This document shows positions 18,163 through 26,239 of a stretch of DNA of 56,427 bases, one piece after another. How positions within the stretch are numbered: position 1 is the first letter of the stretch; each line of letters starts with the position of its first letter. The notes beneath the pieces are model-generated. The model ran no database searches. It saw nothing but the letters and a program-made list of their open reading frames with translations, and was not told the DNA's origin. The stretch comes from Opitutaceae bacterium. GTDB taxonomy: Bacteria; Verrucomicrobiota; Verrucomicrobiia; Opitutales; Opitutaceae. The stretch is taken from NCBI GenBank assembly GCA_017994935.1, contig JAGOJU010000020.1, positions 1-56,427 of the forward strand, in the 5' to 3' direction. Made by a program: the position numbers and the translations under genes.

Positions 18163-18809
18163 CGGGCGTGCAATGCGCGCGCGATACGGCGGAGACGGCG
18201 GAGGAGAGTCACCGCCGTTCCGGCAAGGATGAAGGTGAGGCCGTAGAACAGGACGACGCGCCGCTCCGTAAGCAGGGCCTCGCCCGCGCCGGCCAGGCAG
18301 AACAGAGTGAGAAAAAACATGCGGTGCTGTTTGGCCATCGGACCGCAGAAATCCTGGGCGAATCCGAGGCTGCCGCCGAGCACCCGGATGTAGGCGGTGC
18401 CGCCTGCGAGAAGCGCGGCGAGCCAGCCCAGCGTTGCACCATGAATCGCCATGGAGGCATAACCGGCACCGATGAGGAATGCGGCATCCTCCAGGCGATC
18501 CGGCACCTCGTTGAAGAGATCGCCCGTCTTCGATTTCAGGCCGCATTCCACGGCGATGAGCCCATCGATCATGTTGCACAGCAGACGGAGCTGGATGCTC
18601 ACCGCACCTGCAACGAGTAGCAGCGCGCGCGTTGACCCCGTGTGCCGGCTGGCGACGAACAGCGCGGCTCCTCCGGCGAGTGCGAAGAGTATGCCTGTGA
18701 GGGACACTCCATTGGGCGTTGCACCCAGGTTGGCCAGCGAACGGGCAAGGCCGCCCGCCCATGCCGCAGAACGAGTCTTCAGGGGTCGACGATTCGTCGC
18801 TTCCATCAT
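18159..18809 (-). CDS. CDP-alcohol phosphatidyltransferase family membrane protein with altered motif
   Basis: A 216-residue protein with about six hydrophobic segments. The family motif D-x2-DG-x2-AR-x8-G-x3-D-x3-D is recognisable as NMIDGLIAVECGLKSKTGDL followed by FNEVPDRLED. The first Asp is Asn, the Arg after Ala is Val, and the third Asp region reads N-E-V-P-D. The alterations leave it uncertain whether it has normal phosphatidyltransferase activity. It heads the run of PlsC-like and CdsA genes, whose products would supply its CDP-diacylglycerol. Confidence 0.7.
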   Translation of the reverse strand: MMEATNRRPLKTRSAAWAGGLARSLANLGATPNGVSLTGILFALAGGAALFVASRHTGSTRALLLVAGAVSIQLRLLCNMIDGLIAVECGLKSKTGDLFNEVPDRLEDAAFLIGAGYASMAIHGATLGWLAALLAGGTAYIRVLGGSLGFAQDFCGPMAKQHRMFFLTLFCLAGAGEALLTERRVVLFYGLTFILAGTAVTLLRRLRRIARALHAR

Positions 18810-18901
18810 CCGAGTGGAGCGGCCCCGGTGGTTCGCTTCAAGCCATTACCAGGCGACCGGCGCCTCGTCCGATTCGACGATTGGCGCTTCCGTCACCCCC
18901 A

Positions 18902-18928
18902 CGGGAGGGGCACGCTCCGTCGTGCCCG
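18902..18928 (+). repeat. REP-like palindrome, copy R5
   Basis: Core GGGAGGGGCACG...CGTGCCCGG with perfect 7-base arms, same orientation as R3, R6 and R7. It lies alone in the 236-base gap between the divergent phosphatidyltransferase and PVC-dehydrogenase genes. Confidence 0.75.
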
Positions 18929-19045
18929 GATCGAAGAGAAGTTCTGTGGCCGATGGCTTTGATCTTGGCTTGAGAATCGCTGAATTTTCACGGGATTGCT
19001 CTTTGACGTAAACGGCGAGGTTTGTCCTGATGGCGGCTTTTCACC

Positions 19046-21778
19046 ATGCCCCTTTCACGTGCCGCCGGTCTTGCTGCCATCCTTTGTGCGTCTGTTGCCA
19101 TCGCCCAGCCGGCGAGAAAGGAACCGCGCTCGAATTCTTCCTTGCCGCCACCAGCGGTCTCTGCCGTCTCGGCCGAACCCACCGTTGTCCCTGTCAAGCT
19201 GCTCCATGCGGCGGGCGATCTCGAGGTGACGCTTTGGGCGAAGTCACCACTCTTCCGAAACCCCACCAACATCGACATCGATTCGGCCGGACGCATCTGG
19301 GTGGCCGAGGGGGCGAATTATCGCAAACACACGGGGCGCGATCCGGCGGGGGACCGCATCGTGGTGCTCGAGGACACGGATGGCGATGGGCGCGCCGACA
19401 AGTCGACGGTTTTTGTCCAGGAGCCCGTGTTGATCGCGCCGCTCGGAATCGCGGTCGTGGACAACAAGATCTATGTCTCCAACGCACCCGATCTCATCGT
19501 CTATACGGACGTCGACCGCGACCTGAAATTCGACCCCCGTTTCGATACGAGAGAGGTGCTGCTGAGCGGATTCAACGGCAACAACCATGATCATGCGCTG
19601 CATTCCCTCACGGTCGGCCCGGACGGCCGCTACCATTTGAGCCAGGGCAATGCGGGGGCATTTGTCACTGACCGGTCGGGGCGCACGATCCGTGTGGGCA
19701 GCATGTACGATCCGCTGAAGAGCGGGGCGACGCCGATCTTCGGATGGAAGACCCCGGACATTTCCGGCGCGAAGAGCGATGACGGGCATGTCTATGTGGG
19801 CGGCTTTGCAATGAGCATGAAGCCGGATGGGACGGACCTGCGGGTGATCGGGCACAATTTTCGCAACAGCTATGAGCAGACGGTGACGTCGTTCGGCGAG
19901 GTCTTCCAGAACGACAACGACGATCCACCTGCCTCCCGCACGGCCCACCTGCTCGAGTACGGCAATGCGGGATTCTTTTCCCGTGACGGCACTCGCCTCT
20001 GGTCCGCTGACCGCCGGCCCGGGCAGGACATTCCGACCTCCGAGTGGCGTCAGGAGGATCCAGGCACGATGCCTTCCGGGGATGTCTATGGCGCAGGCGC
20101 GCCGACGGGCATTGTATTTTACGAAGGCGATGCACTGGGGGCGAAATGGCGCGGGGTGCTGCTGAGCGCCGAGGCCGCACGCAACACGATCCTCGGATAT
20201 TTCCCCGAACTGAACGGGGCGGGCTACAAGCTCGAACGGTTTGATTTCCTCACGAGCAATCGCGAGGGAAAGCTCGCGGGGATCGACAGCCTCCGTGGAG
20301 TGGTGAACGAGGACCTGCAGACCTATTTCCGCCCGTCCGACATCGCCGTCGGTCCGGACGGTGCGCTCTATGTGTCAGACTGGTTCGATCCGCGCGTCGG
20401 CGGCCATGCGGATCGGGACGATTCCCTCAGTGGTGCCATCTATCGCATCGCACCGCGCGGCTTCAGATCGCGCGTCCCTGCATTCGATCTCAAGACCATG
20501 GAGGGCCGGATCGAAGCGTTGCGGAGTCCGGCGGTCAATGTGCGGGCGCTGGGATTCTTTGCGCTGCTCAAGGCGGGAGACGCAGCCGTTGAGCCGGTCG
20601 CAAGGCTTCTTGACGACAGCAATCCCTACATTGCCGCGCGGGCGATCGGCCTGCTTGCGCAGCTCGGACCCAGGGGCGTTGCGAAGGTTGAGGGCCTGCT
20701 GAACCATGCGGATGAACGTTTTCGGGCTGCGGCTTTCAGGAACCTGCGCTCCGGTCCCCGCGGCCTTGAGCACGCGGCCGCACTTGCGAAGGACCGCTCC
20801 GCGCTCGTGAGGCGTGAGGTTGCCCTGGCGATGCGTGATGTTCCCTTTGCCAAGGCAAAGGACATCCTCCTCCAACTCGCGGCGGGTTTTGACGGCAGTG
20901 ATCGCACCTATCTGGAGGCGTGGGGGACCGGTTGCACGGGCAAGGAGGCCGAGATTTATGCTGAGCTTTCCCGGACCGCGGCATCCCGCAATGCTCTCGC
21001 GTGGACTCCCGCCTATGCGAAGCTCGTGTGGCGCCTCACACCGGAGGCCGCGGCCCCGCAATTTGCGGCGCGTGCACGGGCGGAGTCATTGACAGAGGCG
21101 GATCGGTTGGCGGCCGTCACCGCGCTGGGTTTCACGCCGACGAAGGAGGCAGCCGATGTCCTGATCGACCTCGCGGCCAAGGGCAAGGGCCGTGTCCAGC
21201 AGCAGGCGCTGTGGTGGGTCATCAATTATCGCGACCTCCGCTGGGGGCGGTTTCACCTCGATGCGGTGCTCAAGGAACGCGGTATCTATGATCCGGATAC
21301 GATCGCCCTGAACGGCATCGTGGTCCCGGAACCGGGGCCGCCCAGACTCACGGATGCGGCTGCGATTGCCGCGCTGAAGGGCGACCCTAAGACGGGCGCC
21401 GATCTCTTTTCGGCCTGCATGCTCTGCCATCAGCTTGGAGACAAGGGAATCGACTATGCGCCGAATCTGACGGGCTGGGCGCAGCGCCAGTCGACACTTG
21501 TCCTGATCGACTCGATCATCAATCCCTCCGCGGACATCGCGCACGGTTACGATGGGGTGGAGATTGCCCTGAAGGACGGCACGGTCATTCAGGGCCTGGC
21601 GATGTCGTCCGGTGATCCGGTGATCGTGCGCTCGACGGGCGGAGTGACGCAGATGATTCCCGCGAACCGCATCAAGAGCCTGAAGCGGATGAACCGGTCC
21701 CTGATGATGAGTGCCGACCAGCTCGGATTCTCCGCGCAAAACGTGGCGGACGTGGTCGCGTATCTGAAATCGCTCTGA
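19046..21778 (+). CDS. PVC-type membrane-bound dehydrogenase with HEAT repeats and c-type heme domain
   Basis: A 910-residue secreted protein. The signal peptide is about residues 1-20 (AAILCASVAIAQ). The beta-propeller dehydrogenase-like domain (TIGR02604 type) covers about 60-480 with NPTNIDIDSAGRIWVAEG, LEDTDGDGRADKSTVF, PDGALYVSDWFDPRVGG. HEAT-like helical repeats fill about 490-750. A c-type heme site CMLCH is at residues 791-795, followed by DYAPNLTGWAQRQS, with late VVAYLKSL. Such fusions are characteristic of Planctomycetes and Verrucomicrobia and are thought to oxidise sugars or alcohols in the periplasm. The substrate is unknown and no partner gene is adjacent. Confidence 0.85.
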   Translation: MPLSRAAGLAAILCASVAIAQPARKEPRSNSSLPPPAVSAVSAEPTVVPVKLLHAAGDLEVTLWAKSPLFRNPTNIDIDSAGRIWVAEGANYRKHTGRDPAGDRIVVLEDTDGDGRADKSTVFVQEPVLIAPLGIAVVDNKIYVSNAPDLIVYTDVDRDLKFDPRFDTREVLLSGFNGNNHDHALHSLTVGPDGRYHLSQGNAGAFVTDRSGRTIRVGSMYDPLKSGATPIFGWKTPDISGAKSDDGHVYVGGFAMSMKPDGTDLRVIGHNFRNSYEQTVTSFGEVFQNDNDDPPASRTAHLLEYGNAGFFSRDGTRLWSADRRPGQDIPTSEWRQEDPGTMPSGDVYGAGAPTGIVFYEGDALGAKWRGVLLSAEAARNTILGYFPELNGAGYKLERFDFLTSNREGKLAGIDSLRGVVNEDLQTYFRPSDIAVGPDGALYVSDWFDPRVGGHADRDDSLSGAIYRIAPRGFRSRVPAFDLKTMEGRIEALRSPAVNVRALGFFALLKAGDAAVEPVARLLDDSNPYIAARAIGLLAQLGPRGVAKVEGLLNHADERFRAAAFRNLRSGPRGLEHAAALAKDRSALVRREVALAMRDVPFAKAKDILLQLAAGFDGSDRTYLEAWGTGCTGKEAEIYAELSRTAASRNALAWTPAYAKLVWRLTPEAAAPQFAARARAESLTEADRLAAVTALGFTPTKEAADVLIDLAAKGKGRVQQQALWWVINYRDLRWGRFHLDAVLKERGIYDPDTIALNGIVVPEPGPPRLTDAAAIAALKGDPKTGADLFSACMLCHQLGDKGIDYAPNLTGWAQRQSTLVLIDSIINPSADIAHGYDGVEIALKDGTVIQGLAMSSGDPVIVRSTGGVTQMIPANRIKSLKRMNRSLMMSADQLGFSAQNVADVVAYLKSL

Positions 21779-22056
21779 AATAGAGGTGAAGCTGGCGTGC
21801 CTGTTCAGGGCCTCGCGGTGTGACGGCCGGGCTGTGCAAGGCGTTGCCTTGGGCATTCACGGGCCGTGCCTTTGGGCTGCGGACCTGGCCTGTCTTGCGG
21901 CGTCGGGACGCCTTCTGCTTGGGGACCCAAAAAGCATGACCGGCTTGCTTGCTGCCAAGCTGTGGCGGGAGGGTCGGACCCGGTGGATTGACTCAGGAAT
22001 CCCGTGATCTACACTGGTCCGTTTGTTCAATCGGTGCCACGCTCCGGTTGCGGTCT

Positions 22057-23379
22057 GTGAACTCCATCCTCTCGGAAATCCTCATCATCATCCTGCTGCT
22101 GCTGGCCAATGGCGTTTTTGCCATGGCAGAGATCGCCGTGGTCTCGTCGCGGCAGGCCCGGCTCAAGAAGCTGGCGGATGAAGGATCCAGAAAGGCGGCG
22201 GCGGCGCTCAAGCTCGCCAATGAGCCGACCCGTTTCCTTTCGACGGTACAGATAGGCATCACGCTGATAGGCATTCTTGCAGGCACGTTTGGCGGAGCGA
22301 GCCTGTCGGCGAAACTGGCGGTTGAGATCGCGAAGATTCCGCCGCTTGCGAACTACAGCCTGGCAATCGCCATCGTCATCGTTGTCGGTGCAATCACGTA
22401 TTGCTCCCTGATCATCGGCGAACTCGTGCCCAAGCGGCTGGGACTCAGCAACCCGGAGGGCCGGGCAATGATGGTCGCGAAACCGATGACGCTGCTGGCG
22501 CGCATCGCGGCGCCCTTTGTCTGGTTCCTGACGGTGTCGAGCAACGGGGTCATCAGGCTGCTGAGGCTCGACAGGGACCGGGAGGCGCCGCCTTCGGAGG
22601 AGGAGGTGGATCTTTTGCTGGAGCAGGGAACATCCGCCGGGGTTTTCCACTCAGCGGAAAGGGCGATGGTCGAGGGCGTGCTGCGGCTTGATGAACGGCC
22701 TGTCACGGAGTTGATGACAAGGCGCAGCAAGATTGTCTGGCTGAACGTGAGCGACACCGACGAGGTGAACTGGCGGAAGATTGTCGCCAGCGGCCATTCC
22801 CATTTTCCAGTCTTTGAAGGCACGCGCGACAACGTCATCGGCATGGTCTCGGTGAAGGCGCTCTGGGCCAACGCGGCAATCGGCGTGCCGAATCAGCTGA
22901 GGAACCATCTCGTCAAGCCGCTGTTTGTGCCCGACACGATCACGGCGGTGCAGCTTCTGGACACGTTCCGGAAAACCGGGAAGCACCTCGGTCTCGTGAC
23001 CGACGAGTTCGGAAGCATCCAGGGGATCGTCACGCTGATCGATGTGATGGAGACGATCGTCGGAGCGCTGCCGGAACCGGGCGACCGGAAGGAACCGGAT
23101 GCGATCCAGCGCGAAGACGGTGCCTGGCTCGTCGACGGAGCCATGAACATCGAGGACCTCTGCCGCCGGTTCTCGCTCACGTCGGTGGGCGGAAACGAGA
23201 GCGGAAGGTTCGAAACGCTCGGGGGCATGATGATGGACCGCCTGGGCCGCATTCCGATGGGTGGCGAACACGTCGAGCTTGATGGATGGAAATTTCAGGT
23301 GGTGGACATGGATCGCCACCGCGTCGACAAGGTGCTCGTGCAGAGACTCAGCCGGAATGACGAGGAGATTCCGGCCTGA
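22057..23379 (+). CDS. CNNM/CBS hemolysin-family transporter (CorC/YtfL-like)
   Basis: A 440-residue protein from a GTG at 22057; the upstream frame (from 21949) lacks membrane similarity. The CNNM membrane domain (residues 1-195) begins ILSEILIIILLLLANGVFAMAEIAVVSSRQAR. Two CBS domains follow (MTRRSKIVWLNV..., VSVKALW..., LVTDEFGSIQGIVTLIDV), and the CorC_HlyC domain ends with VDGAMNIEDLCRRF and GWKFQVVDMDRHRVDKVLV. The family moves Mg2+ or Co2+ or regulates ion efflux; toxin activity is not implied by the old name. Confidence 0.85.
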   Translation: MNSILSEILIIILLLLANGVFAMAEIAVVSSRQARLKKLADEGSRKAAAALKLANEPTRFLSTVQIGITLIGILAGTFGGASLSAKLAVEIAKIPPLANYSLAIAIVIVVGAITYCSLIIGELVPKRLGLSNPEGRAMMVAKPMTLLARIAAPFVWFLTVSSNGVIRLLRLDRDREAPPSEEEVDLLLEQGTSAGVFHSAERAMVEGVLRLDERPVTELMTRRSKIVWLNVSDTDEVNWRKIVASGHSHFPVFEGTRDNVIGMVSVKALWANAAIGVPNQLRNHLVKPLFVPDTITAVQLLDTFRKTGKHLGLVTDEFGSIQGIVTLIDVMETIVGALPEPGDRKEPDAIQREDGAWLVDGAMNIEDLCRRFSLTSVGGNESGRFETLGGMMMDRLGRIPMGGEHVELDGWKFQVVDMDRHRVDKVLVQRLSRNDEEIPA

Positions 23380-23559
23380 ACGGGTGAATCGCGTGCTCGT
23401 GTTGCCGGGCGTTGGAATTCCGCGGAGCGGGGCCTTCTTCCGGTGCGCGGTGAGGCGACCCATCGGCGGGTCGCACGACCTGACTCTGACGAACCCAAAC
23501 GATCGTGGCCGACGGGCGGCCTGGGGCTCCCAAATGCACCTCGTATCCGATTTCCAGCC

Positions 23560-24798
23560 ATGACTGTCCACGATGCCATTGCCAGCACGCGACGCCACAC
23601 GGATGCCCATTGGGAACAGACATTCCGCGACTCCCATCATGAGTCCGCCGGCGAGTTTCCGCTTCCTCATCCCCACACGGTGCCGTCGACGGATCCGAGC
23701 ATGTGGCTTTTTTTCTATTGGGACACGTACTTCACGAACCTGGGCCTTCTGCGCCAGAAGCGCCTGGCCCAGGCGGTCAACAACGCGAACAACGTCATAC
23801 ACTGCATCGAGCAGCTCGGGTTCGTGCCCAACATTTCCGTACGCATTGCACACAATCGTTCGCAGATTCCCGTATCCGCAGTCCTCTTTGAGGACATCTT
23901 CCAGCACACCGGCGACCTTGTCTGGCTGCGTCGGGCGTATGCCGCGCTCGTCAGGGAGTATTCGTTCTGGATGGCGATGCGTCTCGCGCCCAACGGACTC
24001 AACGCCTGCGGCATGCATGCGGATCCCGCGACGCTTGCGGATTTTCACGGCGTCATCAGCCACCGGTTGTGCGACATTCCCGCGGAGCCTGTCGAGCGAC
24101 TCCAGTACCTGCGTCACAAGATGGCCGAGTGCGAGGTGTGGGACTTCAATCCCCGCTTTGACCAGCGTGCGGCCGATTTCAATCCGGTCGACACGAATGC
24201 GGTGCTCTTCAGGTTCGAGAGCATTGCAGCGGATTTCGCAGTCCGTCTCGGTCTGGCTGGTGAGGAAGTCGTATGGCGCCGTCGCGCGTCCGCACGGAGG
24301 GAACTCATCGACCGTTATTTGTGGAGTGAATCGAGGGGATTCTATTTCGATCATGACTGGGCCAGGGGACGCCAGGGTGCGGTGGTTTCGGCCGCAGCCT
24401 TCTTTGCACTCTGGTCAGGCGTGTGCTCGAAATCCCAGGCTGCGGCGCTCGTGCGGAATCTCCCACTCATAGAGCGTGCACACGGTTTGATCACCTGCGC
24501 TGAAGGCAGCAACACGTCGGCAAACACGTACCAGTGGGATGCTCCCAATGCGTGGCCCCCTCTTCAGACAGCGGCGATCATGGGATTGCTGCGTCATGGC
24601 TACAAGTCCGAGGCGAGACGAATCGCGGAGAAGCTCCTCTTCACCTGCGCAAGAAACCTGGAGACAACGGGACAACTCTGGGAAAAATACAACGCTCTAT
24701 CTGGCGGCATTGATGTGGCCGACGAATATAAGATGCCGCCGATGATGGGCTGGACCGCCGGTGCATGCCTGTACGCCGCCGAGGTCATCGAAAGCTGA
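23560..24798 (+). CDS. trehalase-like glycosidase (GH37 family)
   Basis: A 412-residue (alpha/alpha)6-barrel protein from ATG 23560. It keeps both trehalase landmarks: FFYWDTYFTNLGLL (YYWDSYW-like signature 1) and QWDAPNAWPPLQ (signature 2). It lacks a signal peptide, so it probably acts in the cytoplasm. Relatives hydrolyse trehalose, but the family also contains proteins with other glucoside specificity, so trehalose is the best but not certain substrate. It ends 51 bp before the convergent corrinoid operon's last gene. Confidence 0.7.
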   Translation: MTVHDAIASTRRHTDAHWEQTFRDSHHESAGEFPLPHPHTVPSTDPSMWLFFYWDTYFTNLGLLRQKRLAQAVNNANNVIHCIEQLGFVPNISVRIAHNRSQIPVSAVLFEDIFQHTGDLVWLRRAYAALVREYSFWMAMRLAPNGLNACGMHADPATLADFHGVISHRLCDIPAEPVERLQYLRHKMAECEVWDFNPRFDQRAADFNPVDTNAVLFRFESIAADFAVRLGLAGEEVVWRRRASARRELIDRYLWSESRGFYFDHDWARGRQGAVVSAAAFFALWSGVCSKSQAAALVRNLPLIERAHGLITCAEGSNTSANTYQWDAPNAWPPLQTAAIMGLLRHGYKSEARRIAEKLLFTCARNLETTGQLWEKYNALSGGIDVADEYKMPPMMGWTAGACLYAAEVIES

Positions 24799-24849
24799 AC
24801 AGGCGACAGGGCGCAGCGGGTTCCCGGTGCGCGCGGGGAGATCCGTGTG

Positions 24850-25194
24850 TCAGGCCGGTGATCTTTCCAGGAACAACCGCCCACCTTCGGCAAACAGACG
24901 TACGCCGATTTTTGAACCGGCCTCATTGATCGCTGAACGGAGCATTTCGACTGGATCGCGGCTGACGGTGAGGCGTCGCATGAGGCCTTCGCCCTTCTGC
25001 GTGCCGAGGGCAAGCGTGACCTTCAATCCGCGTCGTTTGGCGGAGAATTTCAATCCATCCGGAAGGGTGATACCTGCCCTGAGCGGTTTGAGGTACGCGT
25101 CGACGTAGTGAACCCCGATGCCGGAGCGGTCATTCTTTTCAACCCGAAGCTGGTCGGTGGCGGTGGTGTTTTCAGGACACAGATCGATTTTCAT
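24850..25194 (-). CDS. unrecognised 114-residue protein at the end of the corrinoid operon
   Basis: Not recognised. It overlaps the IscU-like gene by 4 bp, so it is translationally coupled and belongs to the operon. It has one Cys (residue 6), no membrane segment or signal, and a mixed sequence: VHYVDAYLKPLRAGITLPDG, then KFSAKRRGLKVTLALGTQKG, then a helix around PVEMLRSAINEAG and a strand-like GVRLFAEGGRLFLE end. The basic stretch KRRGLK is notable. Possible roles are an accessory or assembly protein for the methyltransferases. Confidence 0.75.
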   Translation of the reverse strand: MKIDLCPENTTATDQLRVEKNDRSGIGVHYVDAYLKPLRAGITLPDGLKFSAKRRGLKVTLALGTQKGEGLMRRLTVSRDPVEMLRSAINEAGSKIGVRLFAEGGRLFLERSPA

Positions 25195-25655
25195 GGGGAG
25201 AGTGACAGGGCATGATGGAGGGTTTGCAGCACCGCGCGCCACTTGTGCGCACGGGCGGTTTCTGCGCAAAGACAGCCGTCTGGAGAGGTCGGCGGCGCCC
25301 AGGTGAGTGCCTCCGCAAGAGGCATTCCCAGCAAGGGATGTTCGGAACGCATCACGGCAAGCAACCTGGCTTCGTCGGCCGAGGCCTCGCATTGCTCGCT
25401 GAAATTCACATCCCCGGGCGCCGGCGCGCAGTCGAGCGCGAGGATCCGGCGGCCCTCCGCCGGGGGTGAGAGACGCACGTGGTAAACGACGTGAAAGGCG
25501 ATGTTGCCGCAGGTGCTGCATTCGAGCCGGAACTCTGCGTCGACCGAACCGTCTGCCGCATGGACGAGTCTCAGATTCTCATTGGCCCAGCGTCGAAGAG
25601 CGCGCAGGGGGAACGCATAACCAGACGCTGGCGGCGGCGTGCCTGTCGGGTTCAT
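25191..25655 (-). CDS. IscU/NifU-N-like scaffold candidate in the corrinoid operon
   Basis: A 154-residue protein starting at ATG 25655. Three Cys positions match IscU: Cys49 in CSTCGNIAF (IscU ACGDVMKL), Cys89 in NFSEQCEASADEARLLAVM (KTYGCGSAIASSSLVTEW), and Cys130 in CLCAETARAHKWRAVLQTL (HCSILAEDAIKAAIADY). GMPLAEALTW also matches the GKSLDEAQ segment. The Asp after the first Cys-Gly is Asn, and the first-to-second Cys spacing is 40 rather than 26. Additional Cys at 46, 76 and 128 make it Cys-rich. IscU-type proteins assemble 2Fe-2S clusters; here the likely client is the adjacent ferredoxin-ATPase or the Cys-rich MetF-MetV protein. The match is by eye only. Confidence 0.5.
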   Translation of the reverse strand: MNPTGTPPPASGYAFPLRALRRWANENLRLVHAADGSVDAEFRLECSTCGNIAFHVVYHVRLSPPAEGRRILALDCAPAPGDVNFSEQCEASADEARLLAVMRSEHPLLGMPLAEALTWAPPTSPDGCLCAETARAHKWRAVLQTLHHALSLSP

Positions 25656-26239
25656 GGTGTCGCAAGGGGGACAAGTGCAATCTGGGATTTGCGCGGCGTG
25701 AGCATTCCGCTCTCGAGCACGCGCAGCGGACCTGGCAGGGATGTCTTTCGTTGGAGCAGGTCGAGCAGCCGGGGCATCTGTACGAGCGGCCACTCCCTGT
25801 ACCCGGGACACCAGAACTCCCTTGAACCCAGTTGCGTGCAGGCCTTGCGAAGCAGCGTGTCAACGACCGCGGAGGCATAACACTCGATGAAGTAGTAGAG
25901 ATCCGGTTCATCCGCACGCCAGCGGGCCGCCGCCTCCTGCTCCGCCTCGGGCCCAGCACTGACGGCCAGCAGCATGCCGCAGCCTCTGGTCCCGATTCGT
26001 GACACCAGCTGAGGTGAAAGAAAGGCCTCTCCATCTGCGAGGAGAGTGTCGCCTTCAACGGCGAGTGTCACGGGCGCCGACACGCTCCACGGCCGGGCAT
26101 GCGCAGCGAACCAGGTACGCACGAAGATCGCGTTCTCTTCAAGGCGACCCTCCATAGGACGGCTGGCCGGGAGACGCAGGAACCGCCGATAGCAAGCTTC
26201 GCTGATCTCCGGTACCGGTGTGATGGGAGATTCCGTCAC
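25652..26239 (-). CDS. stand-alone vitamin-B12 methionine-synthase-activation-domain-like protein
   Basis: A 195-residue protein that resembles only the reactivation domain of MetH. Signature region: FIECYASAVVDTLLRKAC, then CPGYREWPLVQMPRLLDLL, then SGMLTPRKSQIALV (MetH has a GYP...CPDH loop and a similar end). MetH's domain binds SAM to re-methylate oxidised cob(II)alamin. Stand-alone copies with CPGY.WPL occur next to corrinoid methyltransferases. The usual His in the loop is absent, so SAM binding may differ. It overlaps both neighbours by 4 bp. Confidence 0.7.
   Translation of the reverse strand: MTESPITPVPEISEACYRRFLRLPASRPMEGRLEENAIFVRTWFAAHARPWSVSAPVTLAVEGDTLLADGEAFLSPQLVSRIGTRGCGMLLAVSAGPEAEQEAAARWRADEPDLYYFIECYASAVVDTLLRKACTQLGSREFWCPGYREWPLVQMPRLLDLLQRKTSLPGPLRVLESGMLTPRKSQIALVPLATP

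Noticed and set aside
21899..21912. Hairpin GGCGTC-GG-GACGCC after the PVC dehydrogenase gene
   Set aside because: The loop is only two bases, there is no U-run, and it lies more than 100 bases after the stop.
22651..24354. A 567-codon open frame on the minus strand
   Set aside because: Antisense to the CNNM transporter and trehalase-like genes; no domain seen.
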